DNA of 9,523 nt from CAZEYT01 sp964516295 (GCA_964516295.1 CAZEYT010000097.1:1-9523); one strand, 5' to 3'; counted from the first letter of the stretch, positions 1 through 6,714 are shown. Made by a program: numbers and translations. Notes: a model not told the origin generated them from the sequence alone.

Positions 1-2
1 GC

Positions 3-146
3 CAGCGCGTCGCCCGTGGTAGCGGGACCACCGTTACCGAGGTGAACAACCTCCTCCTGCGCTTCTCCCAGATGCGCAAGATGATGAAAAATATGGGCCA
101 GATGAAAAAGATGATGGCCCGTATGGGGCGAAATCTTCGCACTTGA
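3..146 (+). CDS. ffh: Signal recognition particle protein Ffh, C-terminal end (5' truncated by window)
   Basis: Only the last 47 codons are present, in the frame starting at base 3 and ending at TGA 144-146. The translation begins QRVARGSGTT, continues TEVNNLLLRFSQMRKMM and ends in a methionine- and lysine-rich tail (MGQMKKMMARMG). This is the end of the SRP54/Ffh M domain: an RIARGSG-type helix that contacts 4.5S RNA, followed by the flexible Met-rich segment. Ffh binds signal peptides of nascent inner-membrane proteins and delivers ribosomes to FtsY. The neighbour rpsP follows after 74 bp, a common bacterial order. The GTPase (NG) domain lies outside the window, so its integrity cannot be judged. 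Confidence 0.93.
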   Translation, partial: QRVARGSGTTVTEVNNLLLRFSQMRKMMKNMGQMKKMMARMGRNLRT

Positions 147-220
147 GTCGCTGCAAGTTCCGTGGATACTCCGCTCCCCGCTTGCAATTTCGATCAAAGA
201 CCACAAACTTCTAAAATCCT

Positions 221-472
221 ATGGCAGTAGCAATCCGACTCCGCCGCGAAGGCACCAAGAACCGCCCGTATTACAAGATCGTCGTCGCCGACCAGCGCCG
301 CGCTCGCGACGGCAAATTCATCGAAATCATCGGCTCCTACGATCCGAAACAGGAAGGCGACAACTTCTCGATTGAGCTCGAGCGCGCCGATTACTGGGTC
401 GGTGTGGGCGCCCGCCCCTCGCAGACCGTGGGCAACATCATCTCGAAGGCCCGCAAAAAAGTCGCGGCCTAG
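221..472 (+). CDS. rpsP: 30S ribosomal protein bS16
   Basis: The 83-residue product has the standard bS16 N-terminus (MAVAIRLRREGTKNRPYYKI), the VVADQRRARDGKFIEIIGSYDP core and the usual basic tail (KARKKVAA). Its length matches the short form of the family (about 80-90 residues). bS16 is an assembly protein of the 30S body domain that binds 16S rRNA. The ATG at 221 is chosen because it gives the canonical family start; no Shine-Dalgarno motif precedes it (upstream bases are ACTTCTAAAATCCT). It lies 74 bp after ffh and 12 bp before khpA, so rpsP-khpA are almost certainly co-transcribed. Confidence 0.97.
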   Translation: MAVAIRLRREGTKNRPYYKIVVADQRRARDGKFIEIIGSYDPKQEGDNFSIELERADYWVGVGARPSQTVGNIISKARKKVAA

Positions 473-484
473 CCTCCGCTCCCC

Positions 485-715
485 ATGGAAGAATTCCTCC
501 GCAACGTCATCGGCTCGCTCGTCGAGTTCCCCGATGACGTCGTCCTCTCGAAAGTCGAGACGCCGGAGCGGGTCACCTTCCATGTCGCCCTTCGCAAGTC
601 CGACGTTCCTCGCGTCATTGGCAAGGGCGGTCACACCATCCAGGCACTTCGCACGCTCCTCCATGCGGCCGCGTCCAAACGGGGCATCCAGGCCGCACTG
701 GAAATCATTGAATGA
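485..715 (+). CDS. khpA: KH-domain RNA-binding protein KhpA
   Basis: This 76-residue protein is a single KH domain. The GxxG loop is visible at residues 46-49 (VIGKGGHTIQALRTLL), preceded by a beta-strand/helix pattern typical of KhpA (YlqC family). Length matches the family (about 75-80 residues). KhpA proteins bind RNA, often with KhpB/Jag, and affect cell elongation and small-RNA-related regulation in several bacteria. The position directly after rpsP (12 bp gap) is the classic context. The start codon is ATG without a recognisable Shine-Dalgarno motif. The TGA stop (713-715) overlaps the next gene's ATG. The family call is firm; the role in this organism is inferred. Confidence 0.93.
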   Translation: MEEFLRNVIGSLVEFPDDVVLSKVETPERVTFHVALRKSDVPRVIGKGGHTIQALRTLLHAAASKRGIQAALEIIE

Positions 716-918
716 TGAAAGCCATCATCCTCACTTCCATCGCTGTTTTCTTCATCCTCCAAACCGGCTGTGAACGCCACTCGGCGGAAGTCACCGTCAA
801 GGGCTACGCGGAGAAAATGGCGGCCAAAAAGGCGAAAGCCGAAGAAAAAGCCACCACCGACGAGCCGGTTCAATCCCCGGCTCCCAGCTTTTTCCCATCG
901 CCATCCCCAACACGCTGA
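712..918 (+). CDS. Small predicted lipoprotein, unknown function
   Basis: A 68-residue ORF begins in an ATGA overlap with the khpA stop; a second in-frame ATG at 715 is equally possible. The N-terminus has Lys3, a hydrophobic stretch (residues 4-16, IILTSIAVFFIL) and Cys20 in the context LQTGC, a plausible though non-ideal lipobox because Gln sits at -3. The mature part is about 48 residues: a Lys/Ala/Glu-rich likely helix (AEKMAAKKAKAEEKA) and a Pro/Ser-rich tail. No known domain is recognised. Translational coupling and the credible secretion signal support it as real, but its small size and low-complexity tail keep confidence moderate. If real, it would be membrane-anchored and facing the periplasm. 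Confidence 0.6.
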   Translation: MMKAIILTSIAVFFILQTGCERHSAEVTVKGYAEKMAAKKAKAEEKATTDEPVQSPAPSFFPSPSPTR

Positions 919-994
919 AGCGAACCAGCGCCGCGCCGCGTGTCGTTCGCAATTTGCAGCTTGATTTGGGTCAATTGCAGGCGAAAATCGCTCC

Positions 995-1252
995 ATGATC
1001 GAACTTGAGGTCTATGCGGCCGGTGTCCGTCAGCCGGACAAGATGATGGGCCTCGCTCTGGAACTCAATGTTCTCTTGGGACTCCGTTACAAGGTCGATA
1101 CGAATCACGACATCATCTACATGGAGTTCAGCGAGTGTCCGTCGCAACACGACTTGGAATCCATTTTCCGCAAGGCCGGTCTTGACGCCAAGTTTGTCGG
1201 CCAACTTCCGCCGGAAATGAGCTCGAAAAAGAAAACCCAGCGGATCCATTGA
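995..1252 (+). CDS. Conserved-looking 85-residue protein of unknown function upstream of mlaE
   Basis: I do not recognise this family. The 85 residues suggest alternating strands and helices: strand IELEVYA (2-8), helix PDKMMGLALELNVLLG (14-29), strands LRYKVDT and DIIYMEF (30-46), helix SQHDLESIFRKAGL (50-63), strand AKFVGQLP (65-72), then a basic tail (SSKKKTQRIH). This beta-alpha-beta-beta-alpha-beta order resembles the ferredoxin-like fold of ACT or HMA domains, but no CxxC metal motif or ligand motif is present. No signal peptide or membrane segment is visible, so it is likely cytoplasmic. The stop (1250-1252) overlaps a TTG start of the permease gene, indicating coupling to the lipid-transport genes. 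The start ATG at 995 lacks a clear Shine-Dalgarno motif. Confidence 0.75.
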   Translation: MIELEVYAAGVRQPDKMMGLALELNVLLGLRYKVDTNHDIIYMEFSECPSQHDLESIFRKAGLDAKFVGQLPPEMSSKKKTQRIH

Positions 1253-2082
1253 GTTCGGCCACGGGCGATGCATCGGCAGTACCTGCCGGCAGGGGGATCA
1301 TCGGGGTTGTTTCCGGAATGATCGTGGGACTGTTCGCCTTCCTCGGTGAACTGGCCTTGCTCGCATGGGAAACGTTTACCTCGATTTGCCGAGGGCGCGT
1401 GCGGATCGGCCTCACGCTCCGCCAAATTGCAGAGATCGGATTTGGATCCCAATTGGTTGTTATTGTCACCGGGGCCTTCACCGGAGCCGTTTTCACCGCG
1501 CAGGCGTATTTTCAATTTGCCAGTCTCAACATGGAAACGGCCGTGGGGCCCGTCGTCACGCTCTCGATGTTCCGCGAGCTGGGTCCGGTCCTCGCAGGCC
1601 TCATGGTGGCCGGTCGCGTCGGCGCGGCAATGAGCGCCGAGATCGGCACGATGAAGGTCACCCAACAAATCGATGCCCTCCGCGCGCTGGCGGTGAATCC
1701 GGTTGACTATCTTGTCGTGCCACGCGCGGTGGCGATGTTCATCTCGATGCCGCTCCTCGTGGTCGAATGCGTCGGCTTCGGCGTGCTGGCTTCCTATTAT
1801 GTCGGTGTCGAGATCCTCAACATCACGGGCGTTTACTTTCTCGCGAACATGAAAAAGTTTACCGAGGGCAGTGACATCATGATGTCGCTCATCAAGGGCT
1901 TTGTCTTTGCCGGGATCATCGTCTTCATCAGCTGTCGTCAGGGACTTCGCGCGAAGGACGGAGCCGTGGGGGTCGGGCGGGCCACCACCGAAACGGTGGT
2001 CAAATGCTCGCTCTGCATCCTGATTGCGAATTTCTTTCTCACGATGGCGCTCAACATCGTTTTCCCGGCCGGCCAACGATGA
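1249..2082 (+). CDS. mlaE: MlaE/YrbE-type permease of an ABC lipid transporter
   Basis: Product is 277 residues if translation starts at TTG 1249 (TTGA overlap with the preceding stop), or 254 from the internal ATG at 1318; both fit the family (about 250-270). The family hallmark is clear at residues 109-160: FRELGPVLAGLMVAGRVGAA, then MSAEIGTMKVTQQIDALRAL and AVNPVDYLVVPR. About five to six hydrophobic segments are visible (for example 65-88, 110-125, 160-185, 214-230, 253-272). MlaE is the inner-membrane permease that, with MlaF ATPase and the MlaD MCE ring, moves phospholipids between inner and outer membranes. The stop overlaps the ATPase start by ATGA, so the pair is coupled. The function call rests on family identity; direction and exact substrate are unknown. 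Confidence 0.93.
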   Translation: MSSATGDASAVPAGRGIIGVVSGMIVGLFAFLGELALLAWETFTSICRGRVRIGLTLRQIAEIGFGSQLVVIVTGAFTGAVFTAQAYFQFASLNMETAVGPVVTLSMFRELGPVLAGLMVAGRVGAAMSAEIGTMKVTQQIDALRALAVNPVDYLVVPRAVAMFISMPLLVVECVGFGVLASYYVGVEILNITGVYFLANMKKFTEGSDIMMSLIKGFVFAGIIVFISCRQGLRAKDGAVGVGRATTETVVKCSLCILIANFFLTMALNIVFPAGQR

Positions 2083-2831
2083 GCGCTCCCCTTATCGAAG
2101 TGCGCGATCTCGTTCAAAAGATCGGCCAGCAAGAAATTCTGAGGGGACTTTCCCTTGATGTCCACAAAGGCGAAAGCCTGGTGCTTCTCGGAAAAAGCGG
2201 CGGCGGAAAAAGCGTGTTCCTCCGCCACCTCATCGGTCTTATGCACCCGGTCTCCGGGACGATCCGCTTTGAGGGACAGGAGATTACCACATTGGACGAA
2301 CGGGCGCTGGAGCCGGTACGCCGCAAGATCGGGATGCTCTTTCAGGATGGCGCGCTCTTTGATTCCATGAACGTCTTCGACAACGTGGCCTTCCCACTCC
2401 GCGAGCGTGGCGAGCGCCGTCCGGCGGCTGTTCGTGAAAAGGTCGCCCAGGCCCTTGCGATGGTAAACATGAGCGGCCACGAGCAGAAAATGCCCGTGAA
2501 CCTCTCGGGCGGCATGCGCAAACGCGTCGCTCTCGCCCGGGCCATCATCTCTCCGCCGGATGTTCTTCTCTACGACGAGCCGACGGCGGGGTTGGACCCG
2601 ATTGTTTCCGACAGTATCAACCGCCTCATCCGTCATCTTCAGGCGGAGCTTCACGTGACATCGGTTGTCGTCACCCACGACATGGTCAGCTGCTACCACG
2701 TCGCTGACCGCGTCGCCCTCCTCAACGAAGGCCGCATCTATTTTGTTGGAACACCCGCCGAACTTCGCGAGACGAAGGATCCCACCATCCGGGATTTTGT
2801 GGATGGACGCTCGGGCGAAACCGTTTATTGA
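2079..2831 (+). CDS. mlaF: MlaF-type ABC transporter ATP-binding protein
   Basis: The 250-residue protein carries a complete set of ABC ATPase motifs: Walker A GKSGGGKS (38-45), Q-loop Gln89 (LFQDGALFDSMNV, diagnostic of the MlaF subgroup), signature LSGGM (142-146), Walker B DVLLYDEPTAGLDP (161-174, catalytic Glu167) and H-loop His200. It energises lipid transport by the MlaE permease at the cytoplasmic face. The ATG at 2079 was chosen over the in-frame upstream ATG at 2004 because it forms an ATGA overlap with the mlaE stop and begins at the standard family position (PLIEVRDL); the upstream extension is mlaE sequence in another frame. Ten bases separate its stop from mlaD. Confidence 0.95.
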   Translation: MSAPLIEVRDLVQKIGQQEILRGLSLDVHKGESLVLLGKSGGGKSVFLRHLIGLMHPVSGTIRFEGQEITTLDERALEPVRRKIGMLFQDGALFDSMNVFDNVAFPLRERGERRPAAVREKVAQALAMVNMSGHEQKMPVNLSGGMRKRVALARAIISPPDVLLYDEPTAGLDPIVSDSINRLIRHLQAELHVTSVVVTHDMVSCYHVADRVALLNEGRIYFVGTPAELRETKDPTIRDFVDGRSGETVY

Positions 2832-2841
2832 AAACCAAGAC

Positions 2842-3720
2842 ATGACCCGCGAAGACCGAGCCACCCAAACCAAAGTCGGCATTTTCCTTTTCATTGGACT
2901 CCTCGTTGTCGCGTCGATGGTCGTTTACTTCGGCCGACTCGGTGAAGGTGTGAAAGGCTATTATCAGCTTCGTGTCGAGTTTCCGAATGCCAGCGGTCTC
3001 ATGCGCGGATCCGAGGTTCTCCTCGCCGGGGCGAAGATCGGGCGTGTGATGTCGGACCCCGTCATCCTGCCGGACATGGAGGGGGTGTTTGTCAATCTGC
3101 GAATTTTCGACGGGGTTAAAATTCCCAGTGCGAGTGAATTCAGCATCGGGAGTTCCGGCCTCCTCGGCGACAAGTTCATCCAGATCATCCTCAAGCCGGG
3201 CGCGAAGGAATCGGCTCCCATTGCCGCCGATTCGACGATCAAGGGAGTAGTGGACAGCGGCGGGCTGGGTGGTATGGCTGAAAGTGCCGAAGAACTCATT
3301 GGCGACCTGAAGAAGGCCATCGCCAACATCAACTCAATTGCCGAGAAAGTTGACACGGGTGTGCTCAATGCCGAGGGCGTCGCGTCGATTACCGAGACGC
3401 TCAAAAATCTCAAGACCACCAGCGAAGGACTCGCCAAGTCTTCGGCGGAAGTTGACAAAGTCGTCGCCGAAGCCCATGCCGCCGTCGGCAGTGGCAAGGA
3501 GGCGATGGACGCGGCCAAGAAGGCGGCGGATGAACTCCAGAAAGCCCTCGCCGACATCCGCGTCATCATCCGAGATGTCCGTCAAGGCCGCGGGGCTCTG
3601 GGCATGTTGCTCAGCAATCGCGAGACAGCCGAGAACCTCCGCGCTCTCGTGGCGAACCTCCGCCGACATGGCATCCTTTGGTACAAAGACCGTGAGGCCG
3701 AAGCCGCGCCGGCCCGCTGA
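2842..3720 (+). CDS. mlaD: MlaD-family MCE-domain protein
   Basis: The 292-residue protein starts with a short basic cytoplasmic tail, one membrane anchor (about 12-30, VGIFLFIGLLVVASMVVYF) and an MCE domain (about 39-120; FPNASGLMRGSEVLLAGAKI and SSGLLGDKFIQI are typical). A long Ala/Lys/Glu-rich helical region follows (about 145-245). It ends with the RQGRGALGMLLSNRETAENL segment common in MCE proteins. Such proteins form periplasmic hexameric rings or tubes that bind lipid and partner with MlaE/MlaF. The ATG at 2842 is selected because it gives the standard N-terminal anchor; the in-frame ORF extends upstream to 2665 but overlaps mlaF. At 292 residues it is longer than E. coli MlaD, owing to the helical C-terminal region. 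Confidence 0.92.
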   Translation: MTREDRATQTKVGIFLFIGLLVVASMVVYFGRLGEGVKGYYQLRVEFPNASGLMRGSEVLLAGAKIGRVMSDPVILPDMEGVFVNLRIFDGVKIPSASEFSIGSSGLLGDKFIQIILKPGAKESAPIAADSTIKGVVDSGGLGGMAESAEELIGDLKKAIANINSIAEKVDTGVLNAEGVASITETLKNLKTTSEGLAKSSAEVDKVVAEAHAAVGSGKEAMDAAKKAADELQKALADIRVIIRDVRQGRGALGMLLSNRETAENLRALVANLRRHGILWYKDREAEAAPAR

Positions 3721-3723
3721 GCG

Positions 3724-3733
3724 TCACGCGTGA
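3724..3733. repeat. 10-bp perfect palindrome TCACGCGTGA between mlaD and the ctaG-like gene
   Basis: The 23-bp spacer between the mlaD stop (3720) and the next ATG (3744) contains the self-complementary TCACGCGTGA. It has no loop and no following T-run, so it is not an intrinsic terminator. It could be a dimeric-protein site or chance. It is the only conspicuous symmetry in this junction. Confidence 0.3.
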
Positions 3734-3743
3734 AGCCGTCGCC

Positions 3744-6008
3744 ATGACGCCGGCGGAATCCGTCATTCTCTCGTGGGCGTTCGAGCCCCTGCCGGTCTTC
3801 GGCCTTCTTTTGGCGGCGATTTTGTACGCGCGCGGATGGCGAAAACTCCACCGCCAAGTTCCGGCAAGGTTTCCGGTCGAGCGACTCCTGTCGTTCCTCT
3901 CCGGACTCGCCGTTATCTACATTGCGCTGGCCTCGCCGCTCGACGCCTTCGCCAGCTGGTTGCTCATCGTGCACATGATCCAGCACCTGCTCCTCACGAT
4001 GATCGCTCCGCCACTGCTCCTGTGGGGATGGCCGATGCTTCCGATCCTCAGCGGGCTGCCGCGGCCGTTGGTGCGCGACGGTCTCGGCCCGTTCCTCAAT
4101 GCCCCGCTCCTCCACCGCGTCGGACGGTTTTTCGTGCATCCTCTTTTTGCCGGGCCGCTCTTCATTTTGTCAAATGTCGTCTGGCACGTGCCGGCGATGT
4201 ATGAACTCGCTCTGGGCTCGCCGTTCTGGCATCAGGTCGAACACGCGAGTTTTCTTGTCACCGCCACGTTGTTCTGGTGGCCGGTGATCCAGCCGTGGCC
4301 CTCGCGACCGGCCTGGCCTCGCTGGGCGATGATTCCCTACCTCCTCATCGCCGACCTTCAGAACACCGCACTGGCTGCGTTTTTGTCGTTCTACGATCAG
4401 GTTCTGTATCCCACCTATGCCGCCGCGCCCCGCCTGGTCGGACTCTCTGCGCTGGACGATCAGGCCGGGGCGGGGGCGGTCATGTGGGTGCCCGGGTCCA
4501 TCGGATTTCTCGTCCCGGCCGGCGTGATTGCGATGCAGTATCTCTCCCCGCGCCACGGGCGTTCCCGCCCCCCCACACCGTCACGCCCGCCGCCGAGTCC
4601 CGCGCTCGCGCGCCGGCCGTTGGATGTTTTTTGCGTCCCGGTCCTCGGGCCGCTCCTGGCGCGCGGTCCCGTGCGCATGATTCTCCAAGCGGGCCTGTTT
4701 GTTGTTGCGCTCGCCATCATCGCCGACGGGCTTTTCGGTCCGCAAGTGGCGTCCATGAATCTCGCCGGCGTCCTCCCATGGACCCATTGGCGGGGCCTTA
4801 CCGTTCTCGCGCTCCTGGTCGCCGGGAATTTCTTCTGCATGGCCTGTCCGTTCACGTTTTTTCGGGATCTTGGTCGCCGTCTCCTCCCGGCCGACCGCAG
4901 ATGGCCGGGCTGGCTTCGGTCCAAGTGGCCGGCGCTCGCTCTCCTCGTCCTCTTCTTTTGGGCTTACGAGTATTTTGATCTCTGGGACAATCCTTGGTGG
5001 ACCGCTTGGATGCTCATCGGCTACTTCGTGGCGGCCCTTGCCATAGACGGCATTTTCAAAGGTGCCAATTTCTGCAAGTCCGTCTGCCCGATCGGGCAGT
5101 TTCATTTTCTATCTTCCCTCGTCTCGCCGCTGGAAGTCCGCGTTCGCGAACCATCGGTCTGTGCGAGTTGTCGGACGCATGATTGCCTTCGCGGAAATGC
5201 TTCTCAACGCGGGTGTGAGCTCGGGCTCTTCCAACCGCGCAAATCGGGGAATATGGATTGCACGTTTTGCCTAGATTGTGTGAAAGCCTGTCCACATGAC
5301 AATGTCGGTCTTCTCGTCGCATCGCCCGGAGCCGATCTCATCGAAGATCCTGCGCGGCGGTCATCCGTCGGCGCTTTTTCGACACGGGGCGATCTGTCGG
5401 CCGTTGCCGGGGTGATGATCGCCGGGGCGTTCCTGAATGCCGCCGCGATGACGCGCCCATTCGAGGCCGCCATGTCCGGTCTGGAATCCCTCGCGAGTCG
5501 AGCCGTGACTGGGTGGGGGATGACGCTGGTATTCCTCGTTGCTCTGCTCGCCGCACCGCCGCTTCTTTCGGGCCTTTGCACATGGGTTGGGAGCAGCCTC
5601 GCGGGCATCCGCGAAAAGCGACGCGAGATCCGACGGGGATTTCTCCTGACCTTGGTGCCGCTGGGTTTCTCGATGTGGATTGCCCATTTTGCGTTTCACT
5701 TCCTCACCGCCTCGCACACGCCGTTGCCGGTCTTCTCGCGCGTTGCGGCGGACTTGGGGTGGGGAACAGCTCCGGAGGACTGGACTGTCCCGTCTCTTGC
5801 TTTCCCAGAGCTCCCCGGCTGGCAGATTCTTTTGCTCAATGCCGGACTGCTCTACTCGCTCTGGCTCCTCTGGAAAAAATCGCTCCGCATCGTTCCGGCG
5901 CGGCCATTTGCTTTGTTCCTGCCGTGGGCCTGTCTCGCGGCTGCCCTTTACGTGCTGGGTATCTGGATTCTCTTTCAACCCATGGAATTGCGGGGAATGG
6001 GAATGTGA
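3744..6008 (+). CDS. Fused CtaG (caa3-oxidase assembly) / polyferredoxin membrane protein
   Basis: This 754-residue membrane protein (roughly 16 hydrophobic segments) has three parts. Residues 1-268 are a caa3_CtaG-type domain: ASPLDAF (63-69), HMIQHLLLTMIAPPLLLWG (77-95, His77 and His81), NVVWHVPAMYELAL (144-157), HQVEHASF (163-170) and FWWPVIQPWP (177-186). A Pro/Arg/Ser-rich linker spans about 269-292. Residues 310-530 resemble the NapH/NosR/CcoG iron-sulfur membrane module: membrane-edge cysteine motifs C365MAC368P and C444KSVC448P, a looser set Cys473, 476, 481, 491, and a classical 4Fe-4S motif C506TFC509LDC512VKAC516P. Residues 550-754 add about five more membrane segments with His648, His652 and His658. 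CtaG proteins are needed for assembly of haem-copper oxidases, and CcoG-type polyferredoxins act in copper/redox handling for oxidase biogenesis; that this fusion does both is inference. Its stop overlaps the next gene (GTGA). Confidence 0.85.
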   Translation: MTPAESVILSWAFEPLPVFGLLLAAILYARGWRKLHRQVPARFPVERLLSFLSGLAVIYIALASPLDAFASWLLIVHMIQHLLLTMIAPPLLLWGWPMLPILSGLPRPLVRDGLGPFLNAPLLHRVGRFFVHPLFAGPLFILSNVVWHVPAMYELALGSPFWHQVEHASFLVTATLFWWPVIQPWPSRPAWPRWAMIPYLLIADLQNTALAAFLSFYDQVLYPTYAAAPRLVGLSALDDQAGAGAVMWVPGSIGFLVPAGVIAMQYLSPRHGRSRPPTPSRPPPSPALARRPLDVFCVPVLGPLLARGPVRMILQAGLFVVALAIIADGLFGPQVASMNLAGVLPWTHWRGLTVLALLVAGNFFCMACPFTFFRDLGRRLLPADRRWPGWLRSKWPALALLVLFFWAYEYFDLWDNPWWTAWMLIGYFVAALAIDGIFKGANFCKSVCPIGQFHFLSSLVSPLEVRVREPSVCASCRTHDCLRGNASQRGCELGLFQPRKSGNMDCTFCLDCVKACPHDNVGLLVASPGADLIEDPARRSSVGAFSTRGDLSAVAGVMIAGAFLNAAAMTRPFEAAMSGLESLASRAVTGWGMTLVFLVALLAAPPLLSGLCTWVGSSLAGIREKRREIRRGFLLTLVPLGFSMWIAHFAFHFLTASHTPLPVFSRVAADLGWGTAPEDWTVPSLAFPELPGWQILLLNAGLLYSLWLLWKKSLRIVPARPFALFLPWACLAAALYVLGIWILFQPMELRGMGM

Positions 6009-6595
6009 AGACGGCCATTTTTTTGGCGCTGGCACTTGTTGTGAACGTCTCCGACTTGGTGGCGGATGGCGGAGTCGTTGTGGCCCGGCGTGAGGCCGAC
6101 GGTATCGTGGTCACCGTTCTTGCGGAACCGGTCCCGCTGCGCGTTGGACGTGCTGATTTCAGTGTGATGGTCCAAGACGTCGCATCAAAAGCGCCAATCA
6201 CGGATTGCGACCTCCGTATTGTCCTCCGACCTGTCGATGTGGACACGACCCGCGATGATTGGGCGACCGTCTGCAACACGCTTAATGGCACCGGCACGGA
6301 AGGCCGCGCATCCACAGCGCACTCGAACAATAAGTTGCTCCAATCCGTTGTTCTCGGAATTCCGGCTCCGGGCACTTGGAGCCTCAACGTCACAGCAAGC
6401 GTCGGCAGCAACCTGATTGAATTCGCCCAAGAACTTCCTGTCCGTCCCGCGTCTCCTCCGCTCGTGGCCTGGTGGCCCCTTTTTGCCCTGCTCCCTGCCG
6501 CGATCGGACTCTACGTGCTCCGGTCCACGCTTCTCCACAAACGCCGGAGAAAGACGCCGATATTCAGTTCGTTATCGTTTCCAGACGAAAAGTGA
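6005..6595 (+). CDS. YtkA/FixH-like secreted, C-terminally anchored protein
   Basis: GTG at 6005 overlaps the previous stop (6006-6008) by 4 bp and opens a 196-residue protein that starts MKTAIFLALALVV, a signal-peptide-like segment. The same frame is open further upstream, but that is coding sequence of the preceding gene in another frame. Residues about 24-146 are beta-rich (VVVARREADGIVVTVLAEP; RADFSVMVQDVASKAPITDC; PGTWSLNVTA) and resemble the YtkA-like/FixH immunoglobulin-type fold. Cys68 and Cys90 could pair in the periplasm. A membrane segment (about 151-173) is followed by HKRRRK, so the beta domain should face the periplasm with a short cytoplasmic tail. FixH-type proteins accompany FixG/CcoG polyferredoxins in cbb3 oxidase assembly, matching the neighbour. 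Domain similarity is judged by eye and is weak. Confidence 0.75.
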   Translation: MKTAIFLALALVVNVSDLVADGGVVVARREADGIVVTVLAEPVPLRVGRADFSVMVQDVASKAPITDCDLRIVLRPVDVDTTRDDWATVCNTLNGTGTEGRASTAHSNNKLLQSVVLGIPAPGTWSLNVTASVGSNLIEFAQELPVRPASPPLVAWWPLFALLPAAIGLYVLRSTLLHKRRRKTPIFSSLSFPDEK

Positions 6596-6714
6596 CGTCG
6601 TCGAATCACTGAGCGGTTCGCCATGGAATTGGCTCATTTGGGGCCCGGGTCTTCCGATTCGCAGTCAACACCGCCAGAATGTGGAGACGTTCCAACGGCC
6701 GATCCTCGGATATC
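6596..6714. other. Convergent intergenic region with imperfect inverted repeats
   Basis: This 119-bp spacer lies between the converging YtkA/FixH-like gene and the AraC-type regulator. It contains a nested symmetry: outer CGAATC (6602-6607) with GATTCG (6656-6661), and inner TGAGC with GCTCA (6610-6636 approximately). The stem is interrupted and no T-run follows on either strand, so I do not call a strong intrinsic terminator. A direct CAACGGCCG repeat (6693 and 6717) is also present. A terminator or mRNA 3'-end structure is expected by position, but support is weak. No convincing gene is seen here. Confidence 0.3.

Noticed and set aside
147..220. Sigma70-type promoter for rpsP (TTGCAA at 182 with TAAAAT at 212)
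   Set aside because: The two hexamers are 24 bp apart, too far, and the second lies against the start codon.
919..994. Promoter upstream of the 85-residue gene (TTGATT at 961)
   Set aside because: The best matching -10 candidate would place the transcript start almost at the ATG; support is insufficient. I see nothing else in this 76-bp spacer.
1117..2076. Long minus-strand ORF (319 codons) opposite mlaE
   Set aside because: The translation is His/Arg/Asp-rich with no domain pattern; the plus strand encodes an unmistakable MlaE. It is an antisense shadow.
2004..2078. Upstream ATG extension of mlaF
   Set aside because: The added 25 residues are mlaE coding sequence in another frame; the ATG at 2079 gives the family-standard start and an ATGA overlap.
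1938..2894. Minus-strand ORF (318 codons) opposite mlaF
   Set aside because: It lies antisense to a complete ABC ATPase with all motifs; composition is that of a shadow frame.
6602..6661. Intrinsic terminator after the YtkA/FixH-like gene
   Set aside because: The inverted repeats are short and interrupted, the loop is long, and there is no T-run; only a weak structural note is kept.
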